A DNA stretch of 64,000 bases. Origin: Symsagittifera roscoffensis (taxonomy: Eukaryota > Xenacoelomorpha > Acoela > Convolutidae). The stretch is from assembly GCF_963678635.1 (NCBI RefSeq), contig NC_087069.1:20494660-20558659 (forward strand). Reading direction: 5' to 3'. Both the position numbers and the translations under genes were made by a program. Positions 33,326-45,500 of the stretch are shown here, one piece after another. A model generated the notes under the pieces. That model was not told the origin of the DNA. It was given only the letters and a program-made list of their open reading frames with translations, and did no database searches. Numbering within the stretch: position 1 is the first letter of the stretch; every line of letters starts with the position of its first letter.

Positions 33326-34573
33326 ATGGAATTTGCTGGCTCCAATTTGTTGAGAAATCCCTATGAATTGGAAAGCAGTCCAAAGAAAAGTTTCAAGTGG
33401 ATGCCATGCAAGTTTTACCGGGAGGGAGAGCCGAATTCGTGCAGAGTGGGAACCAATTGCGGTTTTGCTCATGGAGATCTTGAGTTGATTGAAAGACCGC
33501 CCCGTCAAATTGATCCCAATGCTCCACGAGGTGTCAAAAGATCAGCTGAAACAGCAAAGTTACTATGCATGCACAACCTGAGAGGAACATGCGACAAGGG
33601 CGACGAATGTTCGTTTTCGCACGATCGAGAAGAGTTTAAGAAGTCTTTACCAGCCAACTACAAAACTACTCTCTGCAGCAGTTACATGGGAACAGGAAAC
33701 TGTAAGCGAGCTGAAGCTTGCGGCTTTGCCCACGGAAGATATGAATTGCGACCGTATGGTTATAAAGGAGACTTTGAGGAAAAAATCAAAGAATCACCTA
33801 ATTGGAAAACAGTTATGTGTCAGTTTTTTATGAAAAGCGGAGAGTGCAGAAACAAAACCGAATGTCCGTATGCTCACGGAGAAAAAGAACTTCGAATGAT
33901 GAAACAAAGTCCTTATGAGAATGCACCAAATGTCCTCAAAGCCGGAATTGCTACCAGCACGCCAGTTCCTCTTTGTCGATTTTTTTCAACTGGGAACTGT
34001 AAATTGGGGACAAAATGTGCGTACAGTCACGGGCAAGATTCTCTCTTAGGGGATCCCAATGATCAGTACGGAGGCGGGGGCTACCAAATGCTTGACTACA
34101 CAAGTGATTATGTTCCATCGACAGTGAACATGATTCCGCCACAGGTAGAGTTAGAGGCTCCATCTTCAGTACCTGGAATTTCGTTGAGCAAAGATGAAAT
34201 TTACAGCGAGTTCATGGATTTTCTGTCTCAGAAATTCACACAGCCGGCGTCGTCGAGGCAGCCAAGTGTTATGGGTATGCCCCAGGCCAGACCCGTTATG
34301 CAAATGCCTGGAAATCATCCCAGAGCGGCTGCAGTGACTGGAATGAGGAATTCAATGGTATACCAGGGTGTACCTGCTGGACGTGCGATGATGCAACCAG
34401 GAGAAAGAATTGTGAATGCAGCTCGGGAGGCCATGGTTCCTCGAGGACAGCCGCGGGTAAACATCGTCCCAGTCCAGCAGCGTCCCGCAGCGTCAGCGGG
34501 CCGAGTGGTAGGGGGAGCTCGTCAACGACAAAATGCGATGGAGTTGATTGGAGGTTTTGAAGACATTTATTGA
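33326..34573 (+). CDS. Five-finger CCCH zinc-finger protein (415 aa)
   Basis: Predicted RNA-binding protein. Five CCCH fingers occupy residues 28-49 (CX10CX5CX3H), 81-99 (CX7CX5CX3H), 117-136 and 165-184 (both CX8CX5CX3H) and 217-235 (CX7CX5CX3H). Fingers 3 and 4 have the lead-in of tristetraprolin-type fingers (YKTTLC, WKTVMC), which typically bind AU-rich mRNA; this is inference. The C-terminal 180 residues are Pro/Met/Gln/Arg-rich and probably disordered, with a helix LSKDEIYSEFMDFLSQK near residue 290. Finger spacing is looser than in CPSF4, which also has five. There is no intron in the coding region. ATG 33326 is the first in frame and follows an acceptor-like ATCTTTAG, so a 5'-UTR intron or trans-splicing is possible. 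I cannot assign an orthologue. Confidence 0.85.
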   Translation: MEFAGSNLLRNPYELESSPKKSFKWMPCKFYREGEPNSCRVGTNCGFAHGDLELIERPPRQIDPNAPRGVKRSAETAKLLCMHNLRGTCDKGDECSFSHDREEFKKSLPANYKTTLCSSYMGTGNCKRAEACGFAHGRYELRPYGYKGDFEEKIKESPNWKTVMCQFFMKSGECRNKTECPYAHGEKELRMMKQSPYENAPNVLKAGIATSTPVPLCRFFSTGNCKLGTKCAYSHGQDSLLGDPNDQYGGGGYQMLDYTSDYVPSTVNMIPPQVELEAPSSVPGISLSKDEIYSEFMDFLSQKFTQPASSRQPSVMGMPQARPVMQMPGNHPRAAAVTGMRNSMVYQGVPAGRAMMQPGERIVNAAREAMVPRGQPRVNIVPVQQRPAASAGRVVGGARQRQNAMELIGGFEDIY

Positions 34574-34801
34574 GATCTTCGTGTCCGTAAGTAAAGCGGC
34601 AAACGCGTAATGGCAAATTTATTATTTTAGCCACTAAACGATACAATAGTAATAGGAAATGATCAGAACTGAATGAAGAAAAGTAACTTGAAACGTAAAA
34701 GTATCTTGAAAAGTACCTTTAAAACTGATATGTTCCATATAATTTTAAAATACCAACGTGTAATATGATAACGTGACTGTGAAATGTGAGTAAACTTACA
34801 A

Positions 34802-34807
34802 AATAAA
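34802..34807 (+). terminator. Candidate polyadenylation signal of the CCCH gene
   Basis: AATAAA 229 nt after the stop codon, in AT-rich sequence. Another lies at 34987-34992, so the choice is uncertain. Confidence 0.35.
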
Positions 34808-35889
34808 GTGATAAATATTCAGAAAATAGTAAAAAATCAAAACCTACAATTTAAAGTATAAATCGTAAACGAATATTGTCACTTCTAGCTAAACATCTGC
34901 ATGACTTTTGAAACTTAACTTAAACAATTTCTTTCACTTTAAACTTAAACCCTTTAAAATAACGTTAAATGTTACAACATATTTCAATAAAATTTGTTAC
35001 ACAATTTAAATGTTCAAACAAATTAGCAGTAAAGATCCACATATCTAGCAGAAAATGCAACAGAAATTAGTTTGTCGTCTTTATGCTTAAGAGCTGTAAA
35101 CTGAAGTTTCACTTAAAACAAAATAGCCGGTTACTGTGCAAGTAGCACAGAATTTTCCGACCACATTCATAAAAAATTACAATGATTAACAAACAAAAAA
35201 TGAAAAAATGCACGATATTATTTTGAAATTGTTTAAGAAACTTTTATTGTCAAGAAAACACTACATAAAGCTTTCAAAACTAGTTTTTGTTTAGTACAAT
35301 CAAGTTTTCTTAGCCCAAATGGCCAACGTTACTCGATATAACGAACGTTTCTCGATCGCTCTAGTCGTCCGAAGTTCGGCTTCAAGTCACAAATTTCAAA
35401 CCGGTTTTTCTCGACATTAAAAACATATGAGCGTTAAATTCTCTTGATCGTCAAAGCACCTGATTGAAAACTTCAAAAGATTTTTTGTTTTCGTTCGAGT
35501 ATTGAAAATGGGGAAAATTTGGTATTCAGTCGTGCTCTATTTTGTTCCACGCAAAAGCAGAAACCACAAATAATCATTGGAATGAGTTGTTAGATAAATC
35601 ATATTAAAGCCCTTTAGTCCTGATTTGAACGGTTTTACAAAATCTTCAAAAAGTTGTCTTTGGGCGTAAACTTCCTTTGATCGTTGAAACACCTGATTGA
35701 AAACTCTTTAAAACATGTCGTTTTTTTTCCGACCAGTAAAAATGGGGAGGAGATAAGGAATATATGGCTGTATTTGACAGCTGTCTGCATGTGACGGTAC
35801 GTGATTATATGTCTGTAGTGATAGTAGAAAAAAGTTATGGCCTGAAACATACCCATTTTTAACATTTTGGTTAATTTTTAAACTTTTTT

Positions 35890-37400
35890 GACTTCTCTCA
35901 AAAACTACCCTGTGAAATTGAATGAAGTGTTTAATCAAAAGCAAAAAAAACAATTATGCGGCTCTCCTCTGCGCAAGCGTCCATGCCTTACATTTTGAAA
36001 AAAAAAGTATTCGAAAAGGTCCAGTTTTGAAATGTTGCCTGTTTTTTTTTGGAGTTTTTTTTTTCAAAAGCTAACTTGCCGATTCTGAGGTTGATAGTTT
36101 ATCAATTTAAAATGATGCTTAGATTTGGACCGCGTAATCTGTTAAAAAAGCCGTAATCTGTTTTGTAAAAAACCGATATGTAAAAAAGGCGTCTGATAAA
36201 TTCTTTTTTTTTGAAATTTTTTACGATTTTTAGAAATTTCATCACTCTTCTCAAAAACTACTAGCTAAATCTGAAATGAAATTGTTCAGTCTAAAATTTA
36301 GGATGTGGAAATCTTTCCTGCATAAGAGGCTATTCCCATGCTTTGGTATTTTTTATCTTTTCCTTTGCCTTATTTGACTTTGTTGTGCCTGTTTGCACCT
36401 CTTTTTTGCTTTTTCCTCGCTTGTGTTTTGCTAGATGTTTTCTAAACTAATACGCAACTCATTTGGTGGCACTTTTGGGTGTATTTCAATTTAATCATGT
36501 TAATAAACAATTTAATGGCATATGTTGCTGCTTTATTCTCGGCTTGCGTTTGGTTCCGTTTAAAAAAATATGTATTATGAAAATGTATGGGATTTGGTTT
36601 TTATGTTTTTTTTGCGACGCTCTGGAAAATATGCCTGCATTTTTCGCTAATCTCTTTTCATTTGACTTTACCTTCTATGGTCTTTGAAAATTTCAGTAGG
36701 GGGATTTTTGGTCTATCTGTTTTGAAATTTTTCATTTTCTCAAATTTTAAATGCACAAAACTGAGATGAAGGTTTCAATCAAACGGAAAAATTATGAAGA
36801 TCTCCCCTTCTCAAGCGGCTATTTTCCAAATTGGGTAGAAAAAAATTGTGGCGTCAAACAAGCCAATTATTTGACATTTTGGCTCGATAAATTTTTAACT
36901 TTTTGACAAGATAAAGGGCTTAAACCGAAAGAGAAAAATCAGTAATTTAAATCTTACTTTGCAAGCGGCGATGCACTGCTTTTTGAAAAAAATATAGCCT
37001 TAGAGAATGTCAAATTTTTGAAATTTTGCTCGTTGTTTAGAAAGTAACATGCTAATTCCGAGGTTGATAGTTCATTTGAACTAACATGGTGCTTTGATTT
37101 TCCCTACTTAATCTCTTTTACCCTGTGTTTTCGTAGAAAAGTAAGTTGATATGGACTTCGGAAAAATTTGTTTTTTTTTAATATTTTTTTACCGTTTTCT
37201 TAGTTTCTGTCACTATTCTCGAAAACTATTAGTTGAATCTGATATCAAGGGTTCAATTTTAAAAAATTGAGGCGCGGAAATCTCAATGAATCTTTAGAAG
37301 ATAAAGTTTTTTGGATTTAGGAATTTATCGATTTTTGGATTCTTTTTCACTTTTTTTGAACTACCCAGCCAAATGTAAGATAAAAATTTAAATTGAAACA
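35890..37400 (+). repeat. Array of strongly diverged direct repeats
   Basis: Related phrases recur near 35890, 36250, 36740, 37215 and 37360: a (T)CTCAAAAACTA-type core, then a TGAAAT(T/G)AA...TTCAAT stretch, then TCTCC-type and GCAAGCGGC(T/G)AT-type blocks. A GAGGTTGATAGTT block also repeats at about 36090 and 37065. Spacing is irregular. It is probably an old satellite-like or transposon-derived region. Confidence 0.4.
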
Positions 37401-37574
37401 GCTAGTAGTAGTTTTCTCCTTTCAATAAGCTGCTAATCCCTTATTTAAGCTGCTAATCCTTTATTTCAGCGGGTTTTGCTTGAGATCCATTTTTTTGAAA
37501 CTTTGCAATATATGATTACAATTCTTAGAGCAGGTAGATTCAGCATTAGCTGGGCCACTGGTTTATTTCCAAGG

Positions 37575-37638
37575 AACCATGACCCAGATGCTTGGACGTG
37601 AGATTTCTTATCAACAGGTCGGACGTTCAAATCCGGAA
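37575..37638 (+). repeat. tRNA-like relic
   Basis: Contains a box A-like GACCCAGATGCTTGGAC and a good box B-like GACGTTCAAATCC, spaced as in a tRNA gene, but the stems do not fold cleanly. More likely a SINE head than a working tRNA. Confidence 0.3.
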
Positions 37639-37679
37639 CATTCAAATAGTTTTTTTTTTCGAATTTTCGCTGCATAATG

Positions 37680-38250
37680 TTGACAATTTGATAGAAGCTG
37701 TAGCTGCTTTATTGGTGGCTAGTGTTTACACAAGCATAGCTTGTGTTATAGTATAAACATTTTTTTTTCCAACCTAAGTCGCAAATTTTGTTGCGATGCA
37801 ATTGTTGCGACAAATTGTGTTTATTTTGAAAGTTTCATTTTGATCCAGCGATTAAGTACAGCCTATGCTAAGGATATTAACAGAGACTATTCTATTACAA
37901 ATAGCTTCTTAGCTTCAAGGCATCATGGATCTGTAGAGTAGAGGCAAGGAAGGAGGCCAGCAGCAAAATAAGAGGGTTCGAACCTGGGCACTGGAGAATG
38001 TTTCTAACGAACTTTTTCCTATACTAGTTTAAATGCGTCCGCTCTATAAAATGAGGAATGTTAGTTGGTAAATTTCTTTTTTTTTTTCAAATTGACTGCT
38101 AATGCGTCTTAATTGGCGTGCGTCACTGATGAAATTTTGTAAATTCAAAGTTGTGCTCATTCAATTTTTCACAGTAGCGCTATCTATTTTTGCTTGTGTA
38201 TGCGAAGTGCAACTTCGCCTCTGTGTAGTAAATTTACAAGCGTTCGTGGA
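37680..38250 (+). repeat. Dispersed repeat R1, copy a
   Basis: Shares phrases in the same order with 56900-57600: TATAGTAT, then CCAACCTAAGTCGCAAATTT, TTGTTGCGA-type, TTGGCGTGCGT, CAGTAGCG and TTGCTTGTGTATGCGAAGTG. No coding capacity. Confidence 0.5.
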
Positions 38251-39082
38251 GCAGATGTGAGATCATGATGCTCCTAGTCTCAAAAATTTATTTTTCAACG
38301 TGTGTTCCTAATCTTTGCTTTATTTCACTTTGTTTTGCCTGGTTAGAGCTTTTTTTGCCTTTTCCTGGCTTGTGTTTGCGAAGCCCAGCTTCACCGTGTA
38401 TAATGAGTTAGTTTTCTTAATCATAAATTGCTCGTTTTTATTCCTACTTTTGAAATATTTGTTCTTGGACTAGTTTTCAACTAGCCATTTTGATGGATTT
38501 AAAAAAATATCATCGCAAAGATAGTAATGACTTGAGCTCAAAATTAGAAATATATTTTTAGGCAACCAGTGGTCGGTACTTTCGTGCTACTTGAACAGCA
38601 ACCTACAACTGGTCTTTTGATTACCAATAGTTGGAGAAAATTTTCTTGTGTAATTTATTAATTTTTATTTTCGAGCTGTAGTTTTTAGTCTTTTCTTTGC
38701 AAGCATCAAATGGAGGGTCAAAAATAGCGCAATATAATAAGATTCTCTGAAAATTATGCACCCTAATTTTTATTTGAAAAAAAAGCGTTATCTGTTTTTC
38801 ATAAATGGTCCACTCACCAGGGTTGAAATTTTCTTAAGGTTTGAAATCATATATAGATAAATCATGCTAAAAAACAATAATGAAGCCTCGAAGGTTTACT
38901 GAACCAAAAAGTGTGGAATAAAGTGGAACAATGATCTGAAAATAAAGAAAGTACGATGTTGGTTAATGAAAGCGCAATGAACGAAATTAATAAAAAAAGA
39001 CATGCAGAGAACATTCGGAAGTTGTTAAAAAGTGACCATGTTTAGTTTGATGATGAATCCTCAAAAGCTTCTCAACTACCGT

Positions 39083-39188
39083 AAAAATTTTTGAGAGCTC
39101 AAAAAATAATAAAAATAAAAAGCTGATCTCTTTTAAAAATTTTTGAGAGCCCAAAAAGTAATAAAAATAAAAAGCTGATCTCTTTTAA
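39083..39188 (+). repeat. 52-bp tandem duplication
   Basis: Two adjacent, nearly identical copies start at 39083 and 39135 with AAAAATTTTTGAGAGC and end with GCTGATCTCTTTTAAA. Confidence 0.7.
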
Positions 39189-40752
39189 AGGGCGGCCTTT
39201 CATTCGAATCAGTAGACAAACATACGGCTCATCCCTGGAAGGTGAAATAAAAAATAACATTTTAATTAAATCAATGATTCTTATTAATCAACAAAAAATA
39301 ATTTTAAAAAAATTTCCTCAAAAAAAGCTCGGAACTGATTTATGAAAATGTATTATTCCTGGATTGTGTATCCGTTGTTGCTGCTGTCAAAAAAGTGATA
39401 AGTAAAGTGATGGTTTGCATTAGTCTAACTAAACTGAATATTGGTTTCTTTCAAAATCTGACGGGGGCAAAAATGAATTTAAACAAAATTTGCTGAAAAT
39501 ATTTTCTGGAATTATTGCCGAAAATGTCACCCTTAAGTGTTCTCCTTTTCGGGTAGATTTGATTTATCAAAATATCTAAAAAGTTTCGGCTCTATTTTGA
39601 GCAAACTATCGCAATAAGTCCCCTGAAAGCGAAACTTAAATGCCAAAAATGGCGGAAAATTTGTGTGAAGTTTGACTTTTTTGCCTAATTTGTTAGTGAA
39701 ATGGCTCACTCTGGCCATTGAGAGGAAAAAATTGATAGCTTAGTTTTTTTGGCTTGACGGTTTCTGAATGCTAAATATACACAGGCGATGTGTTGTTGAT
39801 GTAACTGGCCATGACCTCACTGAATAGAATAGCAAACTAATGAAACATTTGAGACAAATGCATAGAATTTTTTATATTAGTTTTTCGGCATTTTTTACAC
39901 CTACGATAGCAAATGAATTGCAACCGGGTACTAGACATTTATCCCCGTAACTAACTTTGTTCATAGAAGTCACTGGACTCGATTCCTGGAAACCTCTGTT
40001 AGCAAAAAAAATAACTGCAAAAGTTATATTTTGTGCATGTTAGCGTTTTAAATAGATGTCCTTTTCAAAATTTATTTTTTATGTTTGTGATTTTACTAAC
40101 AGGATTTTTTTTGTTTTTTTTTCCTGATTTTTTGACTTAATGGGTTGCGGCTTATATTATATAGCGGTTTATTTCCCTCATAATACGTCGTTGAACACGA
40201 GCGAAAAAATTGTTAGTGCTTGTGTGTGTTTGATGCTGAGGGGACAATAATTGTTGGTAAGTTTCAAGTCTTTCTGATTTTTTCGGCTTGATAGGTTTCG
40301 TCCTATTTCATATAGGCTCAGATGCCTCATATTGCATCCTTTGAGTAGATGTGTGCGTCTGTATTTGTGTTGAGGGCGAGGTTTTTCAAGTTTTGATTTA
40401 AAGGGTTTCTGTTACGGTATTTTTGGCTTGGTAAGTTTTCTGAAGCAAATTTCAGAGTAGATTGTCTTGGCCTGTTTTGTTTTCAAACCTAGTTAAATTC
40501 GTTTTGATAATTTCGTTTTTGGACATTTTGTTCAGCAGTTTTACTGGTTTATATATCTTCTGCGTTTAAAATTGGTTTTCTGTGTTACGGATTGACCAAT
40601 TTCAATGCGGCGCAGTTTGGCTTCACTATTTTTTTTTGCAGTTTTTAATTTTTGCCTAAAACTAAGCCGAAAAATAAATCCAAAGTTCCAACTGATGCCA
40701 AAATAGAAGTTTCCAAAGCACCGATCGTTAAGTAAACAAACGAAAAAACTCA

Positions 40753-40863
40753 CCTTTCATCTTTTAAACAACATAGTATCCGATAGAAATCGCTTCAAAA
40801 TAGATAGAAAATCTATTTTGAAGCGATTTCTATCTGATACTAGGTTGTTTAAAAGATGAAAGG
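40753..40863. repeat. 111-bp near-perfect palindrome
   Basis: Two 51-nt arms match as inverted repeats at 49 of 51 positions around a 9-nt spacer. The ends are CCTTTCATCTTTT and AAAAGATGAAAGG. A strong hairpin in either strand; it could be a small foldback element or a replication-associated inversion. Confidence 0.85.
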
Positions 40864-40959
40864 CAAGTTCACTACATTTTGTTTGTTAAACGGAAAGCAA
40901 GCTTCGCTATCGTTCAGTAAAAGTGTAAAGGTCCCGAAAAACGTGTGATCAGCTTTTAA

Positions 40960-42010
40960 TTTCGCAAGTCGAATGTAAAAATCCAATTTCCCAGCGGAAT
41001 AAAAAGTTTACCTTTTGATCCACTTGTTTTAAATTGGATTAACATCAAAAAAGTGTCAATCATAAGTTGTTCTTTACACTTGCGAGCGTAGTATTTTAGT
41101 ACGAACCTTCCTTTTTTCCAACCTACCTTGCAAATGAAAGTGTTCATTAAAAGTGTTATTTTATTTAGTGGAGTTTTGCTTTAACCTTGATCTGTAGCAT
41201 TGGAAATTTCTTTGCATGTGTTCTCTGCTTAATTTGTGGCGAGTGTTTCTGATTTATTCAGCGTCCGTGGCTGAGTTGTTAGTGCGTAAGACTCTTTATC
41301 CATAGGTCGCAGATCGAATCCGTGTTGTAGCCAAATTTTTACTTATTCGAGTCTTATTTCTACTTGCTCTGATTGCTTATTATAAAGCAACTTTTTTATC
41401 ATGTTCTCGCTAGTGTTTGCGAAGCGCATTATTGTCTTGAAATTCAAATAGTTTTAATGCCATATATATATTTTTTGAATTTCGATAGCTTAACTTTTTC
41501 AAAAAACATATCAGTATTTGTTGGTTTCCTTGCGGTCATTGCCCTTTTCCAACTGTCTTTTGGCTATGGTTTTCTCATTCAAACACTTACTATTTTTATT
41601 GGCAATCTTGTTATTTAGACTACGTTTTTTTGGGTAATTTTTTTTTAAATTTAACTGGTTTTGGTTTTTGTTCTATTGAAAATCATCGTTTTATTGAAAA
41701 AATCAATTCAGGTCAGTTGTGTTTTATGCAGTGGTAAAATTTTTAAAGCAATCTTTTTGGCTCTTTTTTTGTTATCGGCTCAACAGGCGTATTCCCACGT
41801 ATTGACGTCTTAATTGACGCTCGGTAAATACTAAAAGCTCATTTAATGCTGATTGTTATTTTCGGCTGGTTTTCTGAAAATGATTTTAAATTTTTTCAGA
41901 TTTTTTTCGTTCTAGTTTTTTCTGTCCAATTTTCTATTTGCTAGCTTGCAATGCTAGGCTTGGGTTGTTTCGCAAGTGATGAGAAGCTCCATCTAGCCTG
42001 TTTTAGAAGT
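40960..42010 (+). repeat. Dispersed repeat R2, copy a
   Basis: Shares a CAGCGGAA(T/A)AAAA...TTTGATCCACTT segment near its start, and near its end a TGCAATGCTAGGCTTG...CGCAAGTGATG(A)GAAGCTCC segment, with copies at 51560-52260 and 59990-60830. A related fragment lies near 48840. Confidence 0.45.
41261..41333 (+). repeat. tRNA-Lys-like sequence inside repeat R2
   Basis: Box A-like GTGGCTGAGTTGTTAGTGC, anticodon-loop-like GACTCTTTATC (CTT in the anticodon position) and box B-like AGATCGAATCC follow tRNA-Lys order. The stems are imperfect and it sits in a repeat, so a relic or SINE head is more likely than a working tRNA. Confidence 0.4.
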
Positions 42011-42518
42011 TTTATCGAGTGTTACCGATTCCTGACTCTTGGAGAGATAGCGAACCCTTAAAGTAGCAGTTGAGCTGAATAAGTTCGCAGCTGTGCCTCA
42101 AGTTCCTACCGCTTATTCTCGAAAACGAGGACTGTTTTGAACTTTATGGGACACAATTTATCAGTGAAAGTTCGATAGCTTGTGTTTTAAAATCGGGTTT
42201 TAGACTGTTTGTACTGTTAACGAGTGCGTCGAAATTTTTAGGTTCTGACGTTAGTTACGTTGGCCCTCTCAAAAATTTGACCCCCGTTCCCCGCGACATT
42301 CTTATTTTCATGTTACATGCTTGCAAAATTTTACATATGGGACTTTAAAAAGGCGAGCTGCAAAGTGTTCTAAGTCATTTTTTCGACAACTATAGATGGG
42401 ACAGGATAATTATAAAAATGTATCTCAGACTGTTCTGTCCAAGACACGGTAATTTTGTTTTGCTTCACATTTTTCATTTTAATTCAAAGAAATGATGAGT
42501 GGTTTGTTTCAGATTAAA

Positions 42519-45500
42519 ATGTTCAAAGCATATGCTCAGGCAGCTCACGTGAAAGACGAACCAAAGACTGAGTTTGATTTTTCTTCGTTTCCGAGTCTTG
42601 ACCAAAACAACCAAAAGAAATCCAAGCAAAATGAAACTACGGATAAAAAAGAGAATGTCACGCTCCAACAACATAGTTTAAAGGTTAAAGAAGAATCAAA
42701 TAATGACATTGATCAATTGTATTTAGACAGGGCTTCAGAAACCGAAGATTTTATTTCCAGCGAACGTGTAACAGCAACAAAATCGAGAAACCCCTTTGCC
42801 AAAAAGTTTGTATCATCACGAAAGTTCGATAAAGAATCGAAAGTTAAAACAAATCTTTCGATTTCTGAAGCAGGGAAAATTTCCAAAAGGCGTCTGAAAA
42901 AGACTAAACAGAAACGCGCATTAAGCGAAGTGAAGAAACTAGCTGTTAGTTTGAATGAAAAAGATAGAAATCCTATATTTACAGAAGCAAAAATTCCTGA
43001 TAAAACTAATATCGGTTTATCCTGCATGTATTTTGCAGACGTACCAATCTACAAAAGACGAATTAAATTCAAATTCGCCGTCGGAAAATATTCGAAGTAC
43101 GCTATTGATTCTACGCCAATCAAATTTGTTCGGTATTATCGGAGCAAGAAATTAAAAATACCAGCATCAGTGATAAATTTTAATCTAAAAGATCAAAATT
43201 TAGAAATAACGAAACCATTTGGCTATTCAGATGAGCTCGTTTTGCAACAATATTCGGGTGAGCTTACCAAGAAATTACAAGACTTAAACATGGCTGTGAC
43301 GCACAATGCAAAAGATTTAAATTCGTGGCTTGAATTATGCAATTTACAGAGTCAAATTGTAGTTCAAAATTCGCATGAAAAAATGAAATCAAACTTTTTC
43401 CAAGAAAACGCTTTAAATCAACAAAACTCAGCCGAACGGGAAATTGCAGTTATAGAACGCGCGTTGCAGAAATTACCGGGTAATTATAAATTAGTTATGA
43501 GAAGGCTCTCGTTATTACATCTTGTGAAAACTAACGTCGAAGAAGTGAAACAAGAATGGAAAACTTTTTTGATTTCTTGTCCCAATAATTTACAAGCATG
43601 GAGTTTATTTTTCGATTTCTTAATTTATAACTTCAAAAGTGACGTTGAAAACGTTTTGCAATCATTTCACACCTGTTTTAGGTATATAATTGGTATGAAA
43701 GTCGGAACTTTCGTTTCTCACAGTTTAGATGTTAATGATAGTTTAGACGAAATATTGTTACTTATAGCCCAAATGCTTTACTTCCTGCTAGATACTGGTC
43801 ATACAGAAAATTGCGTCTGTTTAATTCAAACTTTGCTTGAATTTAATTTGTCCAATCCTAGATTCTGGGACCAAAAATCGGAAACCAATGATTGCAATGA
43901 TAATGAATTATATCAAAGCGATTTGTCAAGATTCGAAATTTACTTCAATTCGCAAATTCCTAAAATTGGTGAGCAAAATTACGTAAGTTGGAGAGATTTC
44001 GAATCGCGAGTTTTCGACCGTTCTGAAACTACCAACAGCAGTATAAACTTGGAAATTATTGAAAAGTTTCTGAAACCAGAATTACCCGTTTGGAAAAACT
44101 GGCTTGCTCTAGAACGTTATCGTATTGTTAATGATACCAACCCGGTCAGAAAATCAAACAATCACGTACACGAATCTGAAATTGAAAGTGAGGATTTGGA
44201 AGACCCCGAGCGTAGCCTGGAATTCAGTTTTGTGAAGAAATATCTGATCCCGTTTTCTGCATCTGAGAAAATAAAATTAGTTGAACAGATTTATCTTTTC
44301 CTCGTAAATATTTCTCAGAATTTTAACCTTGAGGTTCTGCTTTCAGAGAATTATTTTAAAATGACTGAAGATTTATTTAATTTGCATACTAGACATTCAG
44401 TCTTTGATTTTGATTATCCGCCTAATCTATCGAAGCTGTTGATGAACTTGATCGAATTAATAGCAAATTTCGCAAAAACTGATGCAAGATTCCTTGATGT
44501 ATATCTAACTTCAGTAAAATTGCAGGCAAAATTCAGTCCAGATAAACGGAATGGTTTAAAAAAAGCGCTAAAATTGATGTTACAACTACCAGGAAATGCA
44601 AACAACTTGAAAATTTGGAAAGTTTTGTTGTTGATCGAGGCTCGAAATGGTAGTTTCCACGTAGTGAAGAAAACTGTTCTAAGTTTGAGTAAAAGTGCGC
44701 AGCAATCTGATTTCAATTCAGATACTTTGACGGAATTTTTTCTTGATTGTGCAATTTCTGCCGGAGGTATATTTGATTGTGAGACCAAAGATGATTTGGA
44801 CATTTTAATGTGGATTTTCTCAAAATGTGGCAAGTTAAATAGATTTCGGGAGCCGGATCATTTAACATTCTATTTCTTGTTAGTTCAAAAGTTTACAGAT
44901 TTCGTTAGTGGAAAATCTAAAGAATTAGAATTGGATACGCTTTTAGAAATTTGTTCAAAAATTGAAAGACGTTTACAAAGTGAATGCTTAACTTGCCTCT
45001 CTTTTGCCATCTATAAATTATTCAGCCTTTTTTTGATAAATCTAAAAACGGCCAACAGTTATTTGGAGTCAATCATTATGAAAACGAACAGTTTTTATGC
45101 TTATGAGTGTCTTTGTAGACTTAACAGCAAGCCGTTTACGCTTTCAAAAGTTCGAAGAATTGTCGATTCACAAATTTTACTTTCTAACGATACCTTTCAA
45201 AAACGGAAATTATTCTACGTGGCGATGCATGTGGAAGGTTTGCTTAAAAGCTACGGATTTGAGAACAACTTCAGAGTCAAATCGATTATTGAAAGAAGTT
45301 TGAAGTGCTTGAAAAGTAGCAGTTATTTGTGGAATCGTTTGCTTCTGATTCATTTAGTGTCTTCACGTAAGCAACAAGATGTTCACGAATGTTTTCAAAA
45401 TGCAGTTTCAAGTTTACCGTTGAACAAAAATTTGTTCATTTCGTTCATTCCGTATTTTCCAGAACAGCTTGAAAACTGTTTGAAAACGATGGTAGAGAAG

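Larger units (their letters stand above)
34574..42491. other. Long AT-rich intergenic region with diverged repeats
   Basis: No credible gene on either strand; short ORFs are low-complexity. Contents I can support are given separately: diverged direct repeats (about 35890-37400), dispersed repeats (37680-38250, 40960-42010), tRNA-like relics, a 52-bp tandem duplication and a palindrome. Elsewhere I see only AT-rich sequence with homopolymer runs. Confidence 0.6.

Noticed and set aside
41261-41333. Functional tRNA-Lys gene
   Set aside because: Imperfect acceptor and anticodon stems, and its place in a dispersed repeat, point to a relic.
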